Positions 15,793-23,778 of a stretch of 39,989 nucleotides of DNA are shown piece by piece. A program made the position numbers and the translations under genes. Under the pieces are notes generated by a model. That model worked only from the letters and a program-made list of their open reading frames with translations. It was not told the origin of the DNA and made no database searches. Source of the stretch: CAYXXZ01 sp964469165 (GTDB taxonomy: Bacteria > Pseudomonadota > Gammaproteobacteria > Pseudomonadales > Porticoccaceae). The stretch is from positions 1 to 39,989 of the forward strand of contig CAYXXZ010000017.1 in the NCBI GenBank assembly GCA_964469165.1, read 5' to 3'. Each line of letters opens with the position of its first letter. Position 1 is the first letter of the stretch.

Positions 15793-17310
15793 ATGAATAT
15801 CCAATTGCTGCTGGCCACCCTCATCCCGACAAAAACTGGCGACGCGCCGCTCGCGCAGCACGGTGATCCCGAGGGCGACGGCTTTCTCGCCGTGCTCTCG
15901 CAGGCCGGCGAACGCCGCACGGTTTCCGCTGCCCCTCCCGCGCCGCTGCCACTCGACGGCTCGCCCCGACAGGCACTGGTCAGCCCGGCAGCCATGGTGA
16001 AGGAATGGGCATCTGGCGCAACAGCTACGCCGCCCGTCAGCACCATGCCGGATATGCTCTCAACCGCCCCCGGCCCCGCCCATCAGACAGCAAGGCAGCC
16101 GGCGCTCCTCCAGGCCGCTCCAGCCGCGCACCATGCGGGCACCGCGCAGCCCGATCCGCAGGCTGCACAGGCCTCGCCGCCGCCCGCCATCGCTGTCCCG
16201 ATTTCCGGCGATGAGGAGGCCGAGCCACGACAGGAGCTGCACATTCACGACCAGCACGAGGAGTCTGAACGCAGCGAAATCGTAACCGTCGTTCCAGCAC
16301 CTCTGGCAACGCCGCTCCCGGCGCCGGCAGACGTTCCGCGATCGAGCCCGAAGCCCGTGCCATCGCCAGCACTCACCACCGGGGAACCCACGGCGTTTGT
16401 CCCGCAGCAAAGCAAGGTCCAGCGCCCTGCAACAGAAGCGGCGATCCTGCCAGATATCGTTCAAAATGACGTGGAAACCGCGCCGCTTGCACCAATGCCC
16501 ATCAGCGCATCGACCACGAACAGCGCAGTGGCAACGGAAATGCCCGCCATACGTGCTGAAAATGGCGCGGGGGACACCCCTCCCGTGGCAACATCTACTG
16601 CAAAGATACCCGGCAGCACCGCTGCGGCCCTCCCGCAAACAGAACCGAGCCCACCTTCCACGCCAGCATTGGTATCCCCGCCTACGCCATTGCCTCCTCC
16701 TGCGCCCGTACCTTCACAGCCCGGCACACCCCCGACCGTTGGAATCACTGATACAACCAGCGCTGTTGCGGGTGATTTCAAGCAGGACACAGCCGAGGCC
16801 CGGCTCGACAGCCATCCCGTGGCGCCCGGCGCCGCCCATGGCGTACAGGACAATGCGATGAACGCGCGGGCAACGACTCTTTCCGTTGCGCTGGCGACGC
16901 CCCTCGCCAGCCCGGTGTGGGGCCAGCACCTGGGTGACCAGCTGGTGAAACTGGTGCACAGCGGCAATCAGCGCGTTTCGCTGCAACTCAATCCGGCCGA
17001 GCTGGGGCCGCTGGTGGTCGATATCATGCAACACGCCGACCACGAGCTGCATTTGCACCTCACGGCGTTGAGCCCCGCCGCCCGCAATGCCGCTGAACAG
17101 GCCATTCCGCAGCTGCGCGAATCTCTCGCCGAGCAGGGCATCACGCTGGGCCAGGCGAGCGTCGGCGAACAGGGCAGCCGTCGCGACTTCAGCGAGCAGG
17201 CGGCACCGCAACGGCGCGATGGCCGCACCGGCGACAGCGGACAGGAGAGTGAAACGCCGATATTGCGTGTCGAGGTCGCGCCCGCGGGGCGGGTCAATGT
17301 TTATGTCTAG
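15793..17310 (+). CDS. fliK: Flagellar hook-length control protein FliK (second copy, main candidate)
   Basis: The 505-aa protein has a long Pro/Ala/Thr-rich, probably disordered N-terminal part (about 1-350). The C-terminal Flg_hook domain (about 365-470) contains QRVSLQLNPAELGPLVVDI and LRESLAEQGITLGQASV, the classic FliK motifs. The tail is polar. It has the standard position between fliJ and fliL, so it is the best candidate for the true hook ruler. The ATG has GGAGG 6 bases upstream. At 505 aa it is longer than the 375-405 aa of enterobacteria, mainly in the low-complexity part. Confidence 0.92.
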   Translation: MNIQLLLATLIPTKTGDAPLAQHGDPEGDGFLAVLSQAGERRTVSAAPPAPLPLDGSPRQALVSPAAMVKEWASGATATPPVSTMPDMLSTAPGPAHQTARQPALLQAAPAAHHAGTAQPDPQAAQASPPPAIAVPISGDEEAEPRQELHIHDQHEESERSEIVTVVPAPLATPLPAPADVPRSSPKPVPSPALTTGEPTAFVPQQSKVQRPATEAAILPDIVQNDVETAPLAPMPISASTTNSAVATEMPAIRAENGAGDTPPVATSTAKIPGSTAAALPQTEPSPPSTPALVSPPTPLPPPAPVPSQPGTPPTVGITDTTSAVAGDFKQDTAEARLDSHPVAPGAAHGVQDNAMNARATTLSVALATPLASPVWGQHLGDQLVKLVHSGNQRVSLQLNPAELGPLVVDIMQHADHELHLHLTALSPAARNAAEQAIPQLRESLAEQGITLGQASVGEQGSRRDFSEQAAPQRRDGRTGDSGQESETPILRVEVAPAGRVNVYV

Positions 17311-17323
17311 TTTATTTGTCTGG

Positions 17324-17398
17324 GTTTCACGTTACACGTTTCACGCAAGCTGCTCGCGCGCAGGGTTACCCCGGCGTTTACGTGCAACGTGCAACTCA
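17324..17398. repeat. Family A hairpin repeat (A5) between fliK and fliL
   Basis: The left arm GTTTCACGTTACACG faces a weaker right arm, ACGTGCAACGTGCAACTC. It lies in the 273-base fliK-fliL gap; the remaining 185 bases before fliL show no gene, only the fliL ribosome-binding site GGAGG. Confidence 0.8.
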
Positions 17399-17583
17399 GA
17401 GACCTGCCAAGATCGCGAACAAGCACTTATCTCAACAGTGTCCGAAGTACAAACCACCGAGTAAGGGGGGCTTACGCGGGCTTTTCGCGCCTTGGCCCAC
17501 TTTGCCCAGCGGTCATACTGGCCATCGATCCCGGTACCCTGCGCATACCGCGCCGACACCCGCCTGCGGAGGCAATACGTTCA

Positions 17584-18060
17584 ATGACAAACGCCGCGGA
17601 CAATTCGTCCCGCCTGAGATGGCTGATCATTCTGCTGCTGAGCGCAGTGGTGGTGCTGTGCGGCGCCATCGTCTACCTGCTGCTCGACACCAGCGCCGAC
17701 ACCACCCCCGGAGACACCGCGAGCACGCCGCGCGCAGTGGTGGAGCCGCTGTTCGTCAAGGTCGGCCCCATGACCGTGAATCTCCAGGGGGAGGGCTACG
17801 GCAGGCAATTGCTGTACATCGGCCTGTCGCTGAAAACCGAAGACAAGGGCACCCAGGCGGCGCTGCTGCGCTACATGCCGGAATTGCAGAGCCGCCTGCT
17901 GATTCTACTGTCGGGCCAGGATGGCGAGGCGCTGGTGTCTCCGCAGGGCAAGGAGCGTCTCGCCGGCGATATCAGCGCCTTACTCGACAGCCCCTTTGTG
18001 GAAGGCCAGGCGCCGCTCGCCGTGGACGCGGTATTGTTCACGGACTTCATTCTGCAATAA
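17584..18060 (+). CDS. fliL: Flagellar basal body-associated protein FliL
   Basis: The 158-aa protein has one N-terminal membrane helix (about residues 13-33, WLIILLLSAVVVLCGAIVYL) and a periplasmic FliL domain with VEPLFVKVGPMTVNL and a terminal VDAVLFTDFILQ. FliL surrounds the stator and supports torque. The ATG at 17584 gives the typical 154-aa size; the open frame reaches back to 17389 through the repeat and is not used. Confidence 0.93.
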   Translation: MTNAADNSSRLRWLIILLLSAVVVLCGAIVYLLLDTSADTTPGDTASTPRAVVEPLFVKVGPMTVNLQGEGYGRQLLYIGLSLKTEDKGTQAALLRYMPELQSRLLILLSGQDGEALVSPQGKERLAGDISALLDSPFVEGQAPLAVDAVLFTDFILQ

Positions 18061-18063
18061 GCC

Positions 18064-19104
18064 ATGGCCAAGAACGATCTGCTCCTTCAGGAAGAAATCG
18101 ACGCACTGCTCAACAGCGTCAGCGGTGAGGCGGAAGAGTCCGGCGCCGGGCGCTCCGAGGGCCCGCACATCCGGCCTTTCGACCCGGCCACCCAGCATCG
18201 CATCATCCGCGAACGCCTGCATGCCCTCGACATCATCAACGAGCGCTTCGCGCGCCAGTTTCGCATCAGCCTGTTCAACCTCATCCGCCGCAACGCGGAC
18301 ATCACCGTGGACGCGGTGCGCTACCAGAGCTACAGCAATTTCTCGCGCAACCTGCCGGTACCCACCAACATCAACCTGGTGAACATGAAGCCGCTGCTCG
18401 GCACCGCGCTGGTGGTGTTTCCGCCCGCGCTGGTGTTCATGGTGGTGGACAACCTGTTCGGCGGCGACGGGCGCTTTCTCACCAAGTCGGAGGGCCGCGA
18501 GTTCACCAACACCGAGCAGCGCATCATACGGCGCCTGCTGACGCTGACCACGGACGCCTACCAGGACGCCTGGCAATCGCTGTACCCGCTGCAAATCAAT
18601 TATCTGCGCTCCGAGATGCAGGCCAAATTCGCCAACATCACCAATTCGCCCAACGAAATCATCGTCAACACCAACTTTCATCTCGAAGTGGGCAGCATGG
18701 CGACGGATTTCCAGATCTGCTTTCCCTATTCGATGATCGAACCCCTGCGCGAGTTGCTCACCAACCCCGTTACCGAGAGTCATGCCCGTGTCAGTGGCGA
18801 CTGGCGGCGGCGCATGGCCGGTGAGCTCAAGCACACCGAAGTGGAGCTGATGGCGGATTTCGTCGCCATTTCGCTGCGCCTGCGAGACGTGGTGGCGCTG
18901 GCGGTGGGCGACGTGTTGCCCATCGCCCTGCCGGAGCAAGCCACCGCACGCGTCGATGGCGTGCCGGTGCTGGAATGCGACTACGGCACCCAGGGCGAGC
19001 ATCTGGCATTGCGGGTGCGGCGCATCATCGATTCTCCGCCGGGTGCCAGTGCGCCCGGCGTCTCCCTGACCGATACCGAGGACGACCCCGATGACCACAG
19101 GTAA
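18064..19104 (+). CDS. fliM: Flagellar motor switch protein FliM
   Basis: The 346-aa protein has the N-terminal CheY-P docking motif (LLLQEEIDALLNSV), a central CheC-like domain with NLFGGDGRF, and a C-terminal SpoA-like domain that pairs with FliN. FliM transmits the chemotaxis signal to FliG. It starts 3 bases after fliL and overlaps fliN by 14 bases. Confidence 0.97.
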   Translation: MAKNDLLLQEEIDALLNSVSGEAEESGAGRSEGPHIRPFDPATQHRIIRERLHALDIINERFARQFRISLFNLIRRNADITVDAVRYQSYSNFSRNLPVPTNINLVNMKPLLGTALVVFPPALVFMVVDNLFGGDGRFLTKSEGREFTNTEQRIIRRLLTLTTDAYQDAWQSLYPLQINYLRSEMQAKFANITNSPNEIIVNTNFHLEVGSMATDFQICFPYSMIEPLRELLTNPVTESHARVSGDWRRRMAGELKHTEVELMADFVAISLRLRDVVALAVGDVLPIALPEQATARVDGVPVLECDYGTQGEHLALRVRRIIDSPPGASAPGVSLTDTEDDPDDHR

Positions 19105-19582
19105 CCCCCCCGCCGACGGTGACGTCGAGGCCAGCGCCGCCGCGCCGGAGGTGGCGCCGGACACGGATGCCGCGGAGCTCACACCCGAAGACGACGATCC
19201 CTGGGCGGCGGCCCTCGCGGAGCAGCAGACGGCCAGCCAGCCGGAACCGGACGAACCTGCGGCACGCAGCGAGACGATCTTCAAGCCCCTCGACGAACGG
19301 GGTGCAGAAGGCACGCTGCCGCGCGAACTGGAAATCGTCATGGACATCCCGGTCAAGCTCAACGTCGAGCTCGGCCGCACCCGTATCACCATCAAGCAAT
19401 TGCTGGAGCTGGCGCAGGGTTCGGTCGTGGAACTGGACGGACTGGCGGGCGACCCCATGGACATTCTCATCAATGGCTACCTCATCGCCCAGGGTGAAGT
19501 GGTCGTGGTGGACGACAAGTACGGCATCCGCATCACCGACATCATCACCCCCTCGGAGCGGGTGCAGAAGCTCAACCGATGA
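19091..19582 (+). CDS. fliN: Flagellar motor switch protein FliN
   Basis: The 163-aa protein has an acidic, Ala/Glu-rich N-terminal extension (about 1-75) and a conserved C-terminal SpoA domain with IPVKLNVELGRTRITIKQLL, GSVVELDGLAG and the end GIRITDIITPSERVQKL. FliN forms the bottom of the C ring and binds FliH. The domain is complete; the extension makes it longer than E. coli FliN (137 aa). Confidence 0.97.
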   Translation: MTTGNPPADGDVEASAAAPEVAPDTDAAELTPEDDDPWAAALAEQQTASQPEPDEPAARSETIFKPLDERGAEGTLPRELEIVMDIPVKLNVELGRTRITIKQLLELAQGSVVELDGLAGDPMDILINGYLIAQGEVVVVDDKYGIRITDIITPSERVQKLNR

Positions 19583-19938
19583 ACGGCGCCGACTCGCTGG
19601 AGGGGCTCGCGGTGCTGGGCAAGACCGCCGTGGCGCTGGCCCTGGTGGTGGGGCTGATCGTGCTCTGCGCCTGGCTGGTGCGGCGCCTGGGTGGCACGGC
19701 GAACCCGGCGGGCCATGCCGTGCGCGTGGTGGCCAGCACGGCGGTGGGGCCCAAGGAACGCGTGGTGGTGGTGGCGGTGGCGGATACCTGGCTGGTGCTG
19801 GGCGTGGGTGGTGGTCAGGTCAGCAAACTCCACGAGTTGCAGGCACCGCCACAGGCCGGGCACGAGCAGCGCTCAGCGAGTTTCGCCTCACGTCTTGCCG
19901 AAGCGGTGGGGCACCGCGGCGCGGAGCGCGTTCGATGA
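19579..19938 (+). CDS. fliO: Flagellar biosynthesis protein FliO
   Basis: The 119-aa protein has one membrane helix (about residues 14-35, TAVALALVVGLIVLCAWLV) followed by a small cytoplasmic beta-domain with VVASTAVGPKERVVVVAVADTW typical of FliO. FliO assists assembly of the FliP ring. It overlaps both neighbours by 4 bases. Confidence 0.92.
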   Translation: MNGADSLEGLAVLGKTAVALALVVGLIVLCAWLVRRLGGTANPAGHAVRVVASTAVGPKERVVVVAVADTWLVLGVGGGQVSKLHELQAPPQAGHEQRSASFASRLAEAVGHRGAERVR

Positions 19939-20678
19939 GGCTGTTGCTCGCCTTTTTCGCGCTGGGCTTGTTCTTTCTACCGGAAGGTGCCATCGCACAA
20001 GCGACCCTTCCCGGCATCATCAGCCAGCCCACCGGCGATGGCGGCCAGCAATGGTCGATCCAGCTGCAGACCCTGTTGCTGCTCAGCGCCATGGCGTTTC
20101 TGCCCGCCATGCTGTTGATGATGACCAGTTTCACCCGCATCGTCATCGTGCTCGGCCTGCTGCGCACCGCCATCGGCACGCCCACCGCGCCGCCCAATCA
20201 GGTGCTGCTGGGGATGGCGCTGTTTCTGACCTTCTTCGTCATGGCGCCGGTGTTTTCCGAGATCTACCGCGATGCCTGGCAACCCCTCAGCGCGGACGCC
20301 ATCGCCATGGAAGAAGCGCTGGCGCGCGGTATCGAGCCGCTGCGCACCTTCATGCTGAGCCAAACCCGCGAGGCAGACATCGCCATGCTGTCCAGCGTCG
20401 CGGGCGCTTCCGCCCCGGCCAGTCCTGCCGAGGTGCCGCTGCGGATACTCGTGCCCGCCTTCGTCACCAGCGAACTGAAAACCGCGTTCCAGATCGGCTT
20501 CACCCTGTTCATTCCGTTTCTGGTCATCGATCTGGTGGTGGCCAGCGTGCTCATGGCACTCGGCATGATGATGGTGCCACCCGCGACCATCTCCATGCCC
20601 TTCAAGCTGATGCTGTTCGTGCTGGTGGATGGCTGGCAACTGATCATCGGCTCGCTGGCGCAAAGCTTTTATGTGTAG
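19935..20678 (+). CDS. fliP: Flagellar biosynthetic protein FliP
   Basis: The 247-aa protein has a cleavable signal peptide (MRLLLAFFALGLFFLPEGAIA) and four membrane helices. Family motifs such as MTSFTRIVIVLGLLRTAIG, PAFVTSELKTAFQIGF and PFKLMLFVLVDGW are clear. FliP forms the core of the FliPQR export gate. The ATG overlaps the fliO stop; a much longer open frame upstream overlaps fliN and fliO and is not used. Unusually it is separated from fliQ by 202 bases. Confidence 0.97.
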   Translation: MRLLLAFFALGLFFLPEGAIAQATLPGIISQPTGDGGQQWSIQLQTLLLLSAMAFLPAMLLMMTSFTRIVIVLGLLRTAIGTPTAPPNQVLLGMALFLTFFVMAPVFSEIYRDAWQPLSADAIAMEEALARGIEPLRTFMLSQTREADIAMLSSVAGASAPASPAEVPLRILVPAFVTSELKTAFQIGFTLFIPFLVIDLVVASVLMALGMMMVPPATISMPFKLMLFVLVDGWQLIIGSLAQSFYV

Positions 20679-20689
20679 GTGACCGGGAA

Positions 20690-20832
20690 TTTCACGTTGC
20701 ACGTTACAGGTTTCACGCGAGATGGCCGCTGCAACAACGGAGCACTGGCCATGTTGCGAGGTGCCGATGATGTGTCTGCCAGGGTCTCGTTCCGGCTTTT
20801 ACGTGAAACCTGTAACGTGCAACGTGAAACTC
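20690..20832. repeat. Family A hairpin repeat (A6) between fliP and fliQ
   Basis: The 28-base arms at 20690-20717 and 20802-20829 are perfectly complementary, including a variant unit ACAGGTTTCACG facing CGTGAAACCTGT that no other copy has. The 84-base loop is unlike that of the other copies. It breaks the otherwise tight fliO-P-Q-R order. Confidence 0.92.
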
Positions 20833-20880
20833 AAAAAACCGCAAATTCATGAACAGACTCTCACGTCCCCCGGAGAAAGA

Positions 20881-21150
20881 ATGACCCCCGAAATGGTGAT
20901 GGATCTGGCCTCACAAAGTATGCGCCTGGCCCTGTTGCTGGCGGCGCCCCTGCTGCTCAGCGCGCTGTTGATCGGCCTGCTGGTGAGTCTTTTTCAGGCC
21001 GCTACCCAGATCAATGAAATGACGCTGTCTTTCATTCCCAAGATTCTCGGCGTGTGCGTGGTACTGGTGCTGACGGGGCCTTTTCTCATCCGCCTGCTCA
21101 CCGAGTTCACCGAACGCCTGCTGCGCAACATTCCCTACATGCTGGGCTAG
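20881..21150 (+). CDS. fliQ: Flagellar biosynthetic protein FliQ
   Basis: The 89-aa protein has two membrane helices and the motifs GLLVSLFQAATQINEMTL and FIPKILGV typical of FliQ; the length equals E. coli FliQ. It is part of the FliPQR gate. GGAG precedes the ATG. FliR follows after 12 bases. Confidence 0.97.
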   Translation: MTPEMVMDLASQSMRLALLLAAPLLLSALLIGLLVSLFQAATQINEMTLSFIPKILGVCVVLVLTGPFLIRLLTEFTERLLRNIPYMLG

Positions 21151-21162
21151 GGCCTCCCCGGG

Positions 21163-21951
21163 GTGATAGAGCTCAGCTTCGCCCAGTTACAGGGCTGGAT
21201 CGCGCTGTTCCTGTGGCCCTTTGCGCGCATCGCCGCGTTCATTGCCACCGCCCCCCTGTTTGGCCACGCCAGCGTGCCCGCGCGCGTCAAGATCGGCCTG
21301 GCCGCCTTGCTCACTGTCGCCGTGAGCAGCGCCTTGCCGACGCCTCCGCCAGCAGCGATTCTGTCGTGGAGCGGCCTCGGCATTCTGATCGAGCAATTTC
21401 TGATCGGCGTGGCCATGGGCCTCGCGCTGCATATCCTGTTCGCCGCGGTACAGGCGGCGGGGGAGTTCATCGGTCTGCAGATGGGCCTTGCCTTTGCGAC
21501 CTTTTTCTCGTCGGACACAGGCACCAACACCGCCATTCTGTCACGGCTGCTGTACATGCTGGCCCTGCTGATGTTTCTGGCCTTCAACGGCCACCTGATG
21601 ACCATCGAAGTGCTCGCCGCCAGTTTCGTGACGCTGCCCATTGGCGTGGGCGGCCTGCAAGCCAGCGCGTTCGAACTGCTGGTGCGCTTTGCCGGGACGC
21701 TGTTCGTTTCGGGTCTTCTCCTGGCGCTGCCGCTGGTGGCGGCACTGCTGATCATCAATCTGGCAATGGGCATCCTCAACCGCGCCGCGCCACAGTTCAC
21801 CGTGTTCTCGGTAGGCTTCCCCGTGTCACTGACCGCCGGCATATTTCTCATGACGTTATTGATGAATGACCTGGGGCGTTTTCTGCAGGGCCTGTTCAGC
21901 GAAGGCCTGCGTTTCATGCAGGAACTGGTGCTGACGATGGCGGGGGCATAG
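21163..21951 (+). CDS. fliR: Flagellar biosynthetic protein FliR
   Basis: The 262-aa protein has several membrane helices (start MIELSFAQLQGWIALFLWPF) with ATAPLFGHASVPARVKIGLA and the conserved C-terminal region (FTVFSVGFPVSLTAGIFLM). FliR completes the export gate. The start is GTG, the only reasonable start after fliQ. Its last 160 bases are repeated at 23513-23673 as a fragment. flhB does not follow; the next segment is a rearranged accessory zone. Confidence 0.96.
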   Translation: MIELSFAQLQGWIALFLWPFARIAAFIATAPLFGHASVPARVKIGLAALLTVAVSSALPTPPPAAILSWSGLGILIEQFLIGVAMGLALHILFAAVQAAGEFIGLQMGLAFATFFSSDTGTNTAILSRLLYMLALLMFLAFNGHLMTIEVLAASFVTLPIGVGGLQASAFELLVRFAGTLFVSGLLLALPLVAALLIINLAMGILNRAAPQFTVFSVGFPVSLTAGIFLMTLLMNDLGRFLQGLFSEGLRFMQELVLTMAGA

Positions 21952-21952
21952 G

Positions 21953-22042
21953 CTGTAGGTTGGGCTGAGGAACGAAGCCCAACGCGTGGGACGCACCTCT
22001 ACCCCGAGCCTGTTGGGCTTCGTTCCTCAGCCCAACCTACAG
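21953..22042. repeat. Family C inverted repeat (C1) after fliR
   Basis: Perfect 31-bp arms (21953-21983 and 22012-22042) with core GTAGGTTGGGCTGAGGAACG. It begins directly at the fliR stop and may end transcription. An essentially identical copy is at 23675-23764 and a variant at 31592-31677. Confidence 0.93.
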
Positions 22043-22056
22043 TTTTCCAGCATCCA

Positions 22057-22182
22057 TCAATGTTTCAGAATCACATACAGCGCATGAATGATGCCCGGCA
22101 CAAACCCGAGAAGTGTGAGCAAGATATTGAGCCAGAAGTGACCTTTCAAGCCGACTTCGAGAAACACGCCCAGGGGCGGAAA
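22057..22182 (-). pseudogene. Truncated yqaE/pmp3-like membrane protein
   Basis: The minus strand encodes the C-terminal part of a Pmp3/YqaE protein (FPPLGVFLEVGLKGHF, then LTLLGFVPGIIHALYVILKH), matching the intact copy at 23779-23952. At the N-terminal side homology is lost: compared with the intact copy about 7-8 bases are missing just before FPPLG. Upstream in the same frame an in-frame TAG appears with no ATG after it. It is therefore a broken duplicate. Confidence 0.8.
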
Positions 22183-22297
22183 GCAAAAGAAAACACGTTG
22201 CCACGCCTAAATCACCAAGCCTAAAAGGCAAAACGCAAGACTTGCCCCTCGCCGTTTCCTCCATTCCAATCAGACCTCTTTAATCATCTCTTATTAT

Positions 22298-22745
22298 TTA
22301 ATTCTCGGAACTTGAACATCCATTGAATTTTTCAATAGCTTGCCCAGCCCACACCTTCAATAATCGAAATCCTTCTGCTGTTAATTTAGCATCTGATGTT
22401 CCGCTTTTTACAACACTCTTCAATCCCCCATCCTGATCAACATAGCTGATAACTGATCTTGGGGATTTTATTTTCATTCTCACAACACGACTATCAAACT
22501 CCCCCGCCTCAACTTTCTCAAAAATTGAAAAAAGCTCTTTGACCAAGCGATGTTCGCGTGGAATATGGAGCGTGCACCTTGCGACAGACTCTATATCCTT
22601 CTCACTGATTGGAGAAAATGTCTCCAACTCAAATGGGTAATAATAGATAAAAATAGTTTTTTCCACCTCTACACCATCACTATTACATGCAGAAAGCATG
22701 CGTACCCAACAGCACCATTAAAACACGCATAATTTGCCTTATCAT
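22298..22745 (-). pseudogene. Lipoprotein with frameshift between signal peptide and body
   Basis: The body frame (22699-22298) begins LSACNSDGVEVEKTIF and continues for about 130 codons with no recognised domain (features: FELETFSPISEKDIESV, CTLHIPREHRLVKELF). LSAC is a perfect lipobox, but its own frame has a stop close upstream and no signal peptide. In a neighbouring frame, starting at an ATG at 22745 with AAGGAT before it, the sequence reads MIRQIMRVLMVLLGT, a typical signal peptide. The two frames differ by one base (46 bases between the two ATG positions), so a single-base insertion would explain the break. The function is unknown. It is AT-rich relative to the flagellar genes. Confidence 0.7.
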
Positions 22746-22842
22746 TCGTAACTTATCCTTGCCGACTCGCCCAATTCTTTCATGATTGGTGTCTCATTTC
22801 TGAGAATATTTTTTAGCCTCCCCGCACCATAAATAGGAGAAT

Positions 22843-22918
22843 AAAGGCGTCGTATTGAATATTTAGTAAGCGCTAGGGCTGACTGGTCAATAAATATTCA
22901 ATACGACCCCTTTAATTC
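22843..22918. repeat. Family D inverted repeat (D1)
   Basis: GTCGTATTGAATATTTAGTA on the left faces AATATTCAATACGACCCC on the right. A second copy in the same orientation lies at 23419-23513; the two enclose about 500 bases. Confidence 0.88.
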
Positions 22919-22986
22919 GCTATATCTATATCAGTACATTAACTCTTAAGTCAGTACCATTCAGACTTGACCCCCGCCCTTTGCTT

Positions 22987-23244
22987 TTATTCGCCTCTGT
23001 CTCCGTTTGTCCTAAAAATATATTTGAGCAACTGGAAAAAGAACCATTTATAAAAAAAACAGTATCCATATATGACTAAAGCGGAAATTTGCAATAACAT
23101 AAAGACCCATTGTCCGTACAAGTTACTGACCTCTTCAAATGTGTAAATGGTCAAAACCTGCATACCTAAGGTTATTCCGAATATCAACATTCTTCTAAAA
23201 AGTTCTTTCTCAATACTTTGCATAATCAAATTCGCCATGTACAT
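22987..23244 (-). CDS. Small two-helix membrane protein of unknown function
   Basis: The 85-aa protein has two hydrophobic helices (about residues 19-36, MLIFGITLGMQVLTIYTF, and about 46-72, WVFMLLQISALVIYGYCFF and following) and a short basic tail. No family was recognised. It begins 4 bases after the stop of the upstream glycine-rich fragment, as in a two-gene operon, and both lie between the two family D repeats. Low GC and atypical composition suggest horizontal transfer. An immunity or partner role for the neighbouring fragment is only a guess. Confidence 0.5.
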   Translation of the reverse strand: MYMANLIMQSIEKELFRRMLIFGITLGMQVLTIYTFEEVSNLYGQWVFMLLQISALVIYGYCFFYKWFFFQLLKYIFRTNGDRGE

Positions 23245-23247
23245 GCA

Positions 23248-23418
23248 TCAGAAATTTCCGGCACACGACTGCACCTGGACTTCACAACCTTGATATCCTC
23301 CATGGGCACCTCCTCCTATGTCTAGTCGGCCTCCAATCCCATTAATCTTTCCTTTAGTACCTGTCGAAACTCGTCCGCCAACCGACCCGATTTTTCCCAC
23401 ATGAACAAAGGCATGAAC
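23248..23418 (-). pseudogene. C-terminal fragment of a glycine-rich protein, cut by a family D repeat
   Basis: The frame encodes about 55 residues (VHVGKIGSVGGRVSTGTKG, then KINGIGGRLDIGGGAHGGYQ, ending EVQVQSCAGNF). Upstream, the frame runs directly into the family D inverted repeat, so the first residues of the open frame are repeat-derived and the original N-terminus is missing. Glycine-rich tails of this kind occur at the ends of secreted or toxin-like proteins, but no domain can be named. Confidence 0.45.
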
Positions 23419-23513
23419 AAAGGGGTCGTATTGAATATTTAGTAAACGCCAAGGGTGGCTGGCCGACAAATATTCAATACGACCCCTTTAATTCAATACG
23501 ACCCCTTTAATTC
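23419..23513. repeat. Family D inverted repeat (D2) with doubled right arm
   Basis: GGGGTCGTATTGAATATTTA faces AAATATTCAATACGACCCC. The right end is duplicated: AATACGACCCCTTTAATTC occurs twice in a row (23477-23512). It ends exactly where the copied fliR fragment begins. Confidence 0.9.
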
Positions 23514-23673
23514 ACAGTTCACCGTGTTCTCGGTAGGTTTCCCCGTGTCACTGACCGTCGGCATATTTCTCTTGACGTTATTGATGAATGACCTGGGGCG
23601 TTTTCTGCAGCGCCTGTTCAGCGAAGGCCTGCGTTTCATGCAGGAACTGGTACTGGTGATGGCGGGGGCATAG
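23513..23673 (+). pseudogene. Duplicated 3' fragment of fliR
   Basis: It encodes FTVFSVGFPVSLTVGIFLL to the stop, matching the last 50 or so residues of FliR at 21791-21951 with about eight base changes in 161. There is no start or upstream part. With the following family C repeat and yqaE it forms a direct duplication of about 390 bases. Confidence 0.92.
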
Positions 23674-23674
23674 G

Positions 23675-23764
23675 CTGTAGGTTGGGCTGAGGAACGAAGC
23701 CCAACGCGTGGGACGCACCTCTACCCCGAGCCTGTTGGGCTTCGTTCCTCAGCCCAACCTACAG
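23675..23764. repeat. Family C inverted repeat (C2)
   Basis: Perfect 31-bp arms, identical to C1 including the loop. The identity here, higher than in the adjoining fliR fragment, suggests recent copying or conversion. Confidence 0.93.
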
Positions 23765-23778
23765 TTTTCCAGCATCCA

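Noticed and set aside
22843..23513. Family D repeats as integron attC sites
   Set aside because: No GTTRRRY/RYYYAAC core sites and no integrase; they are simple inverted repeats.
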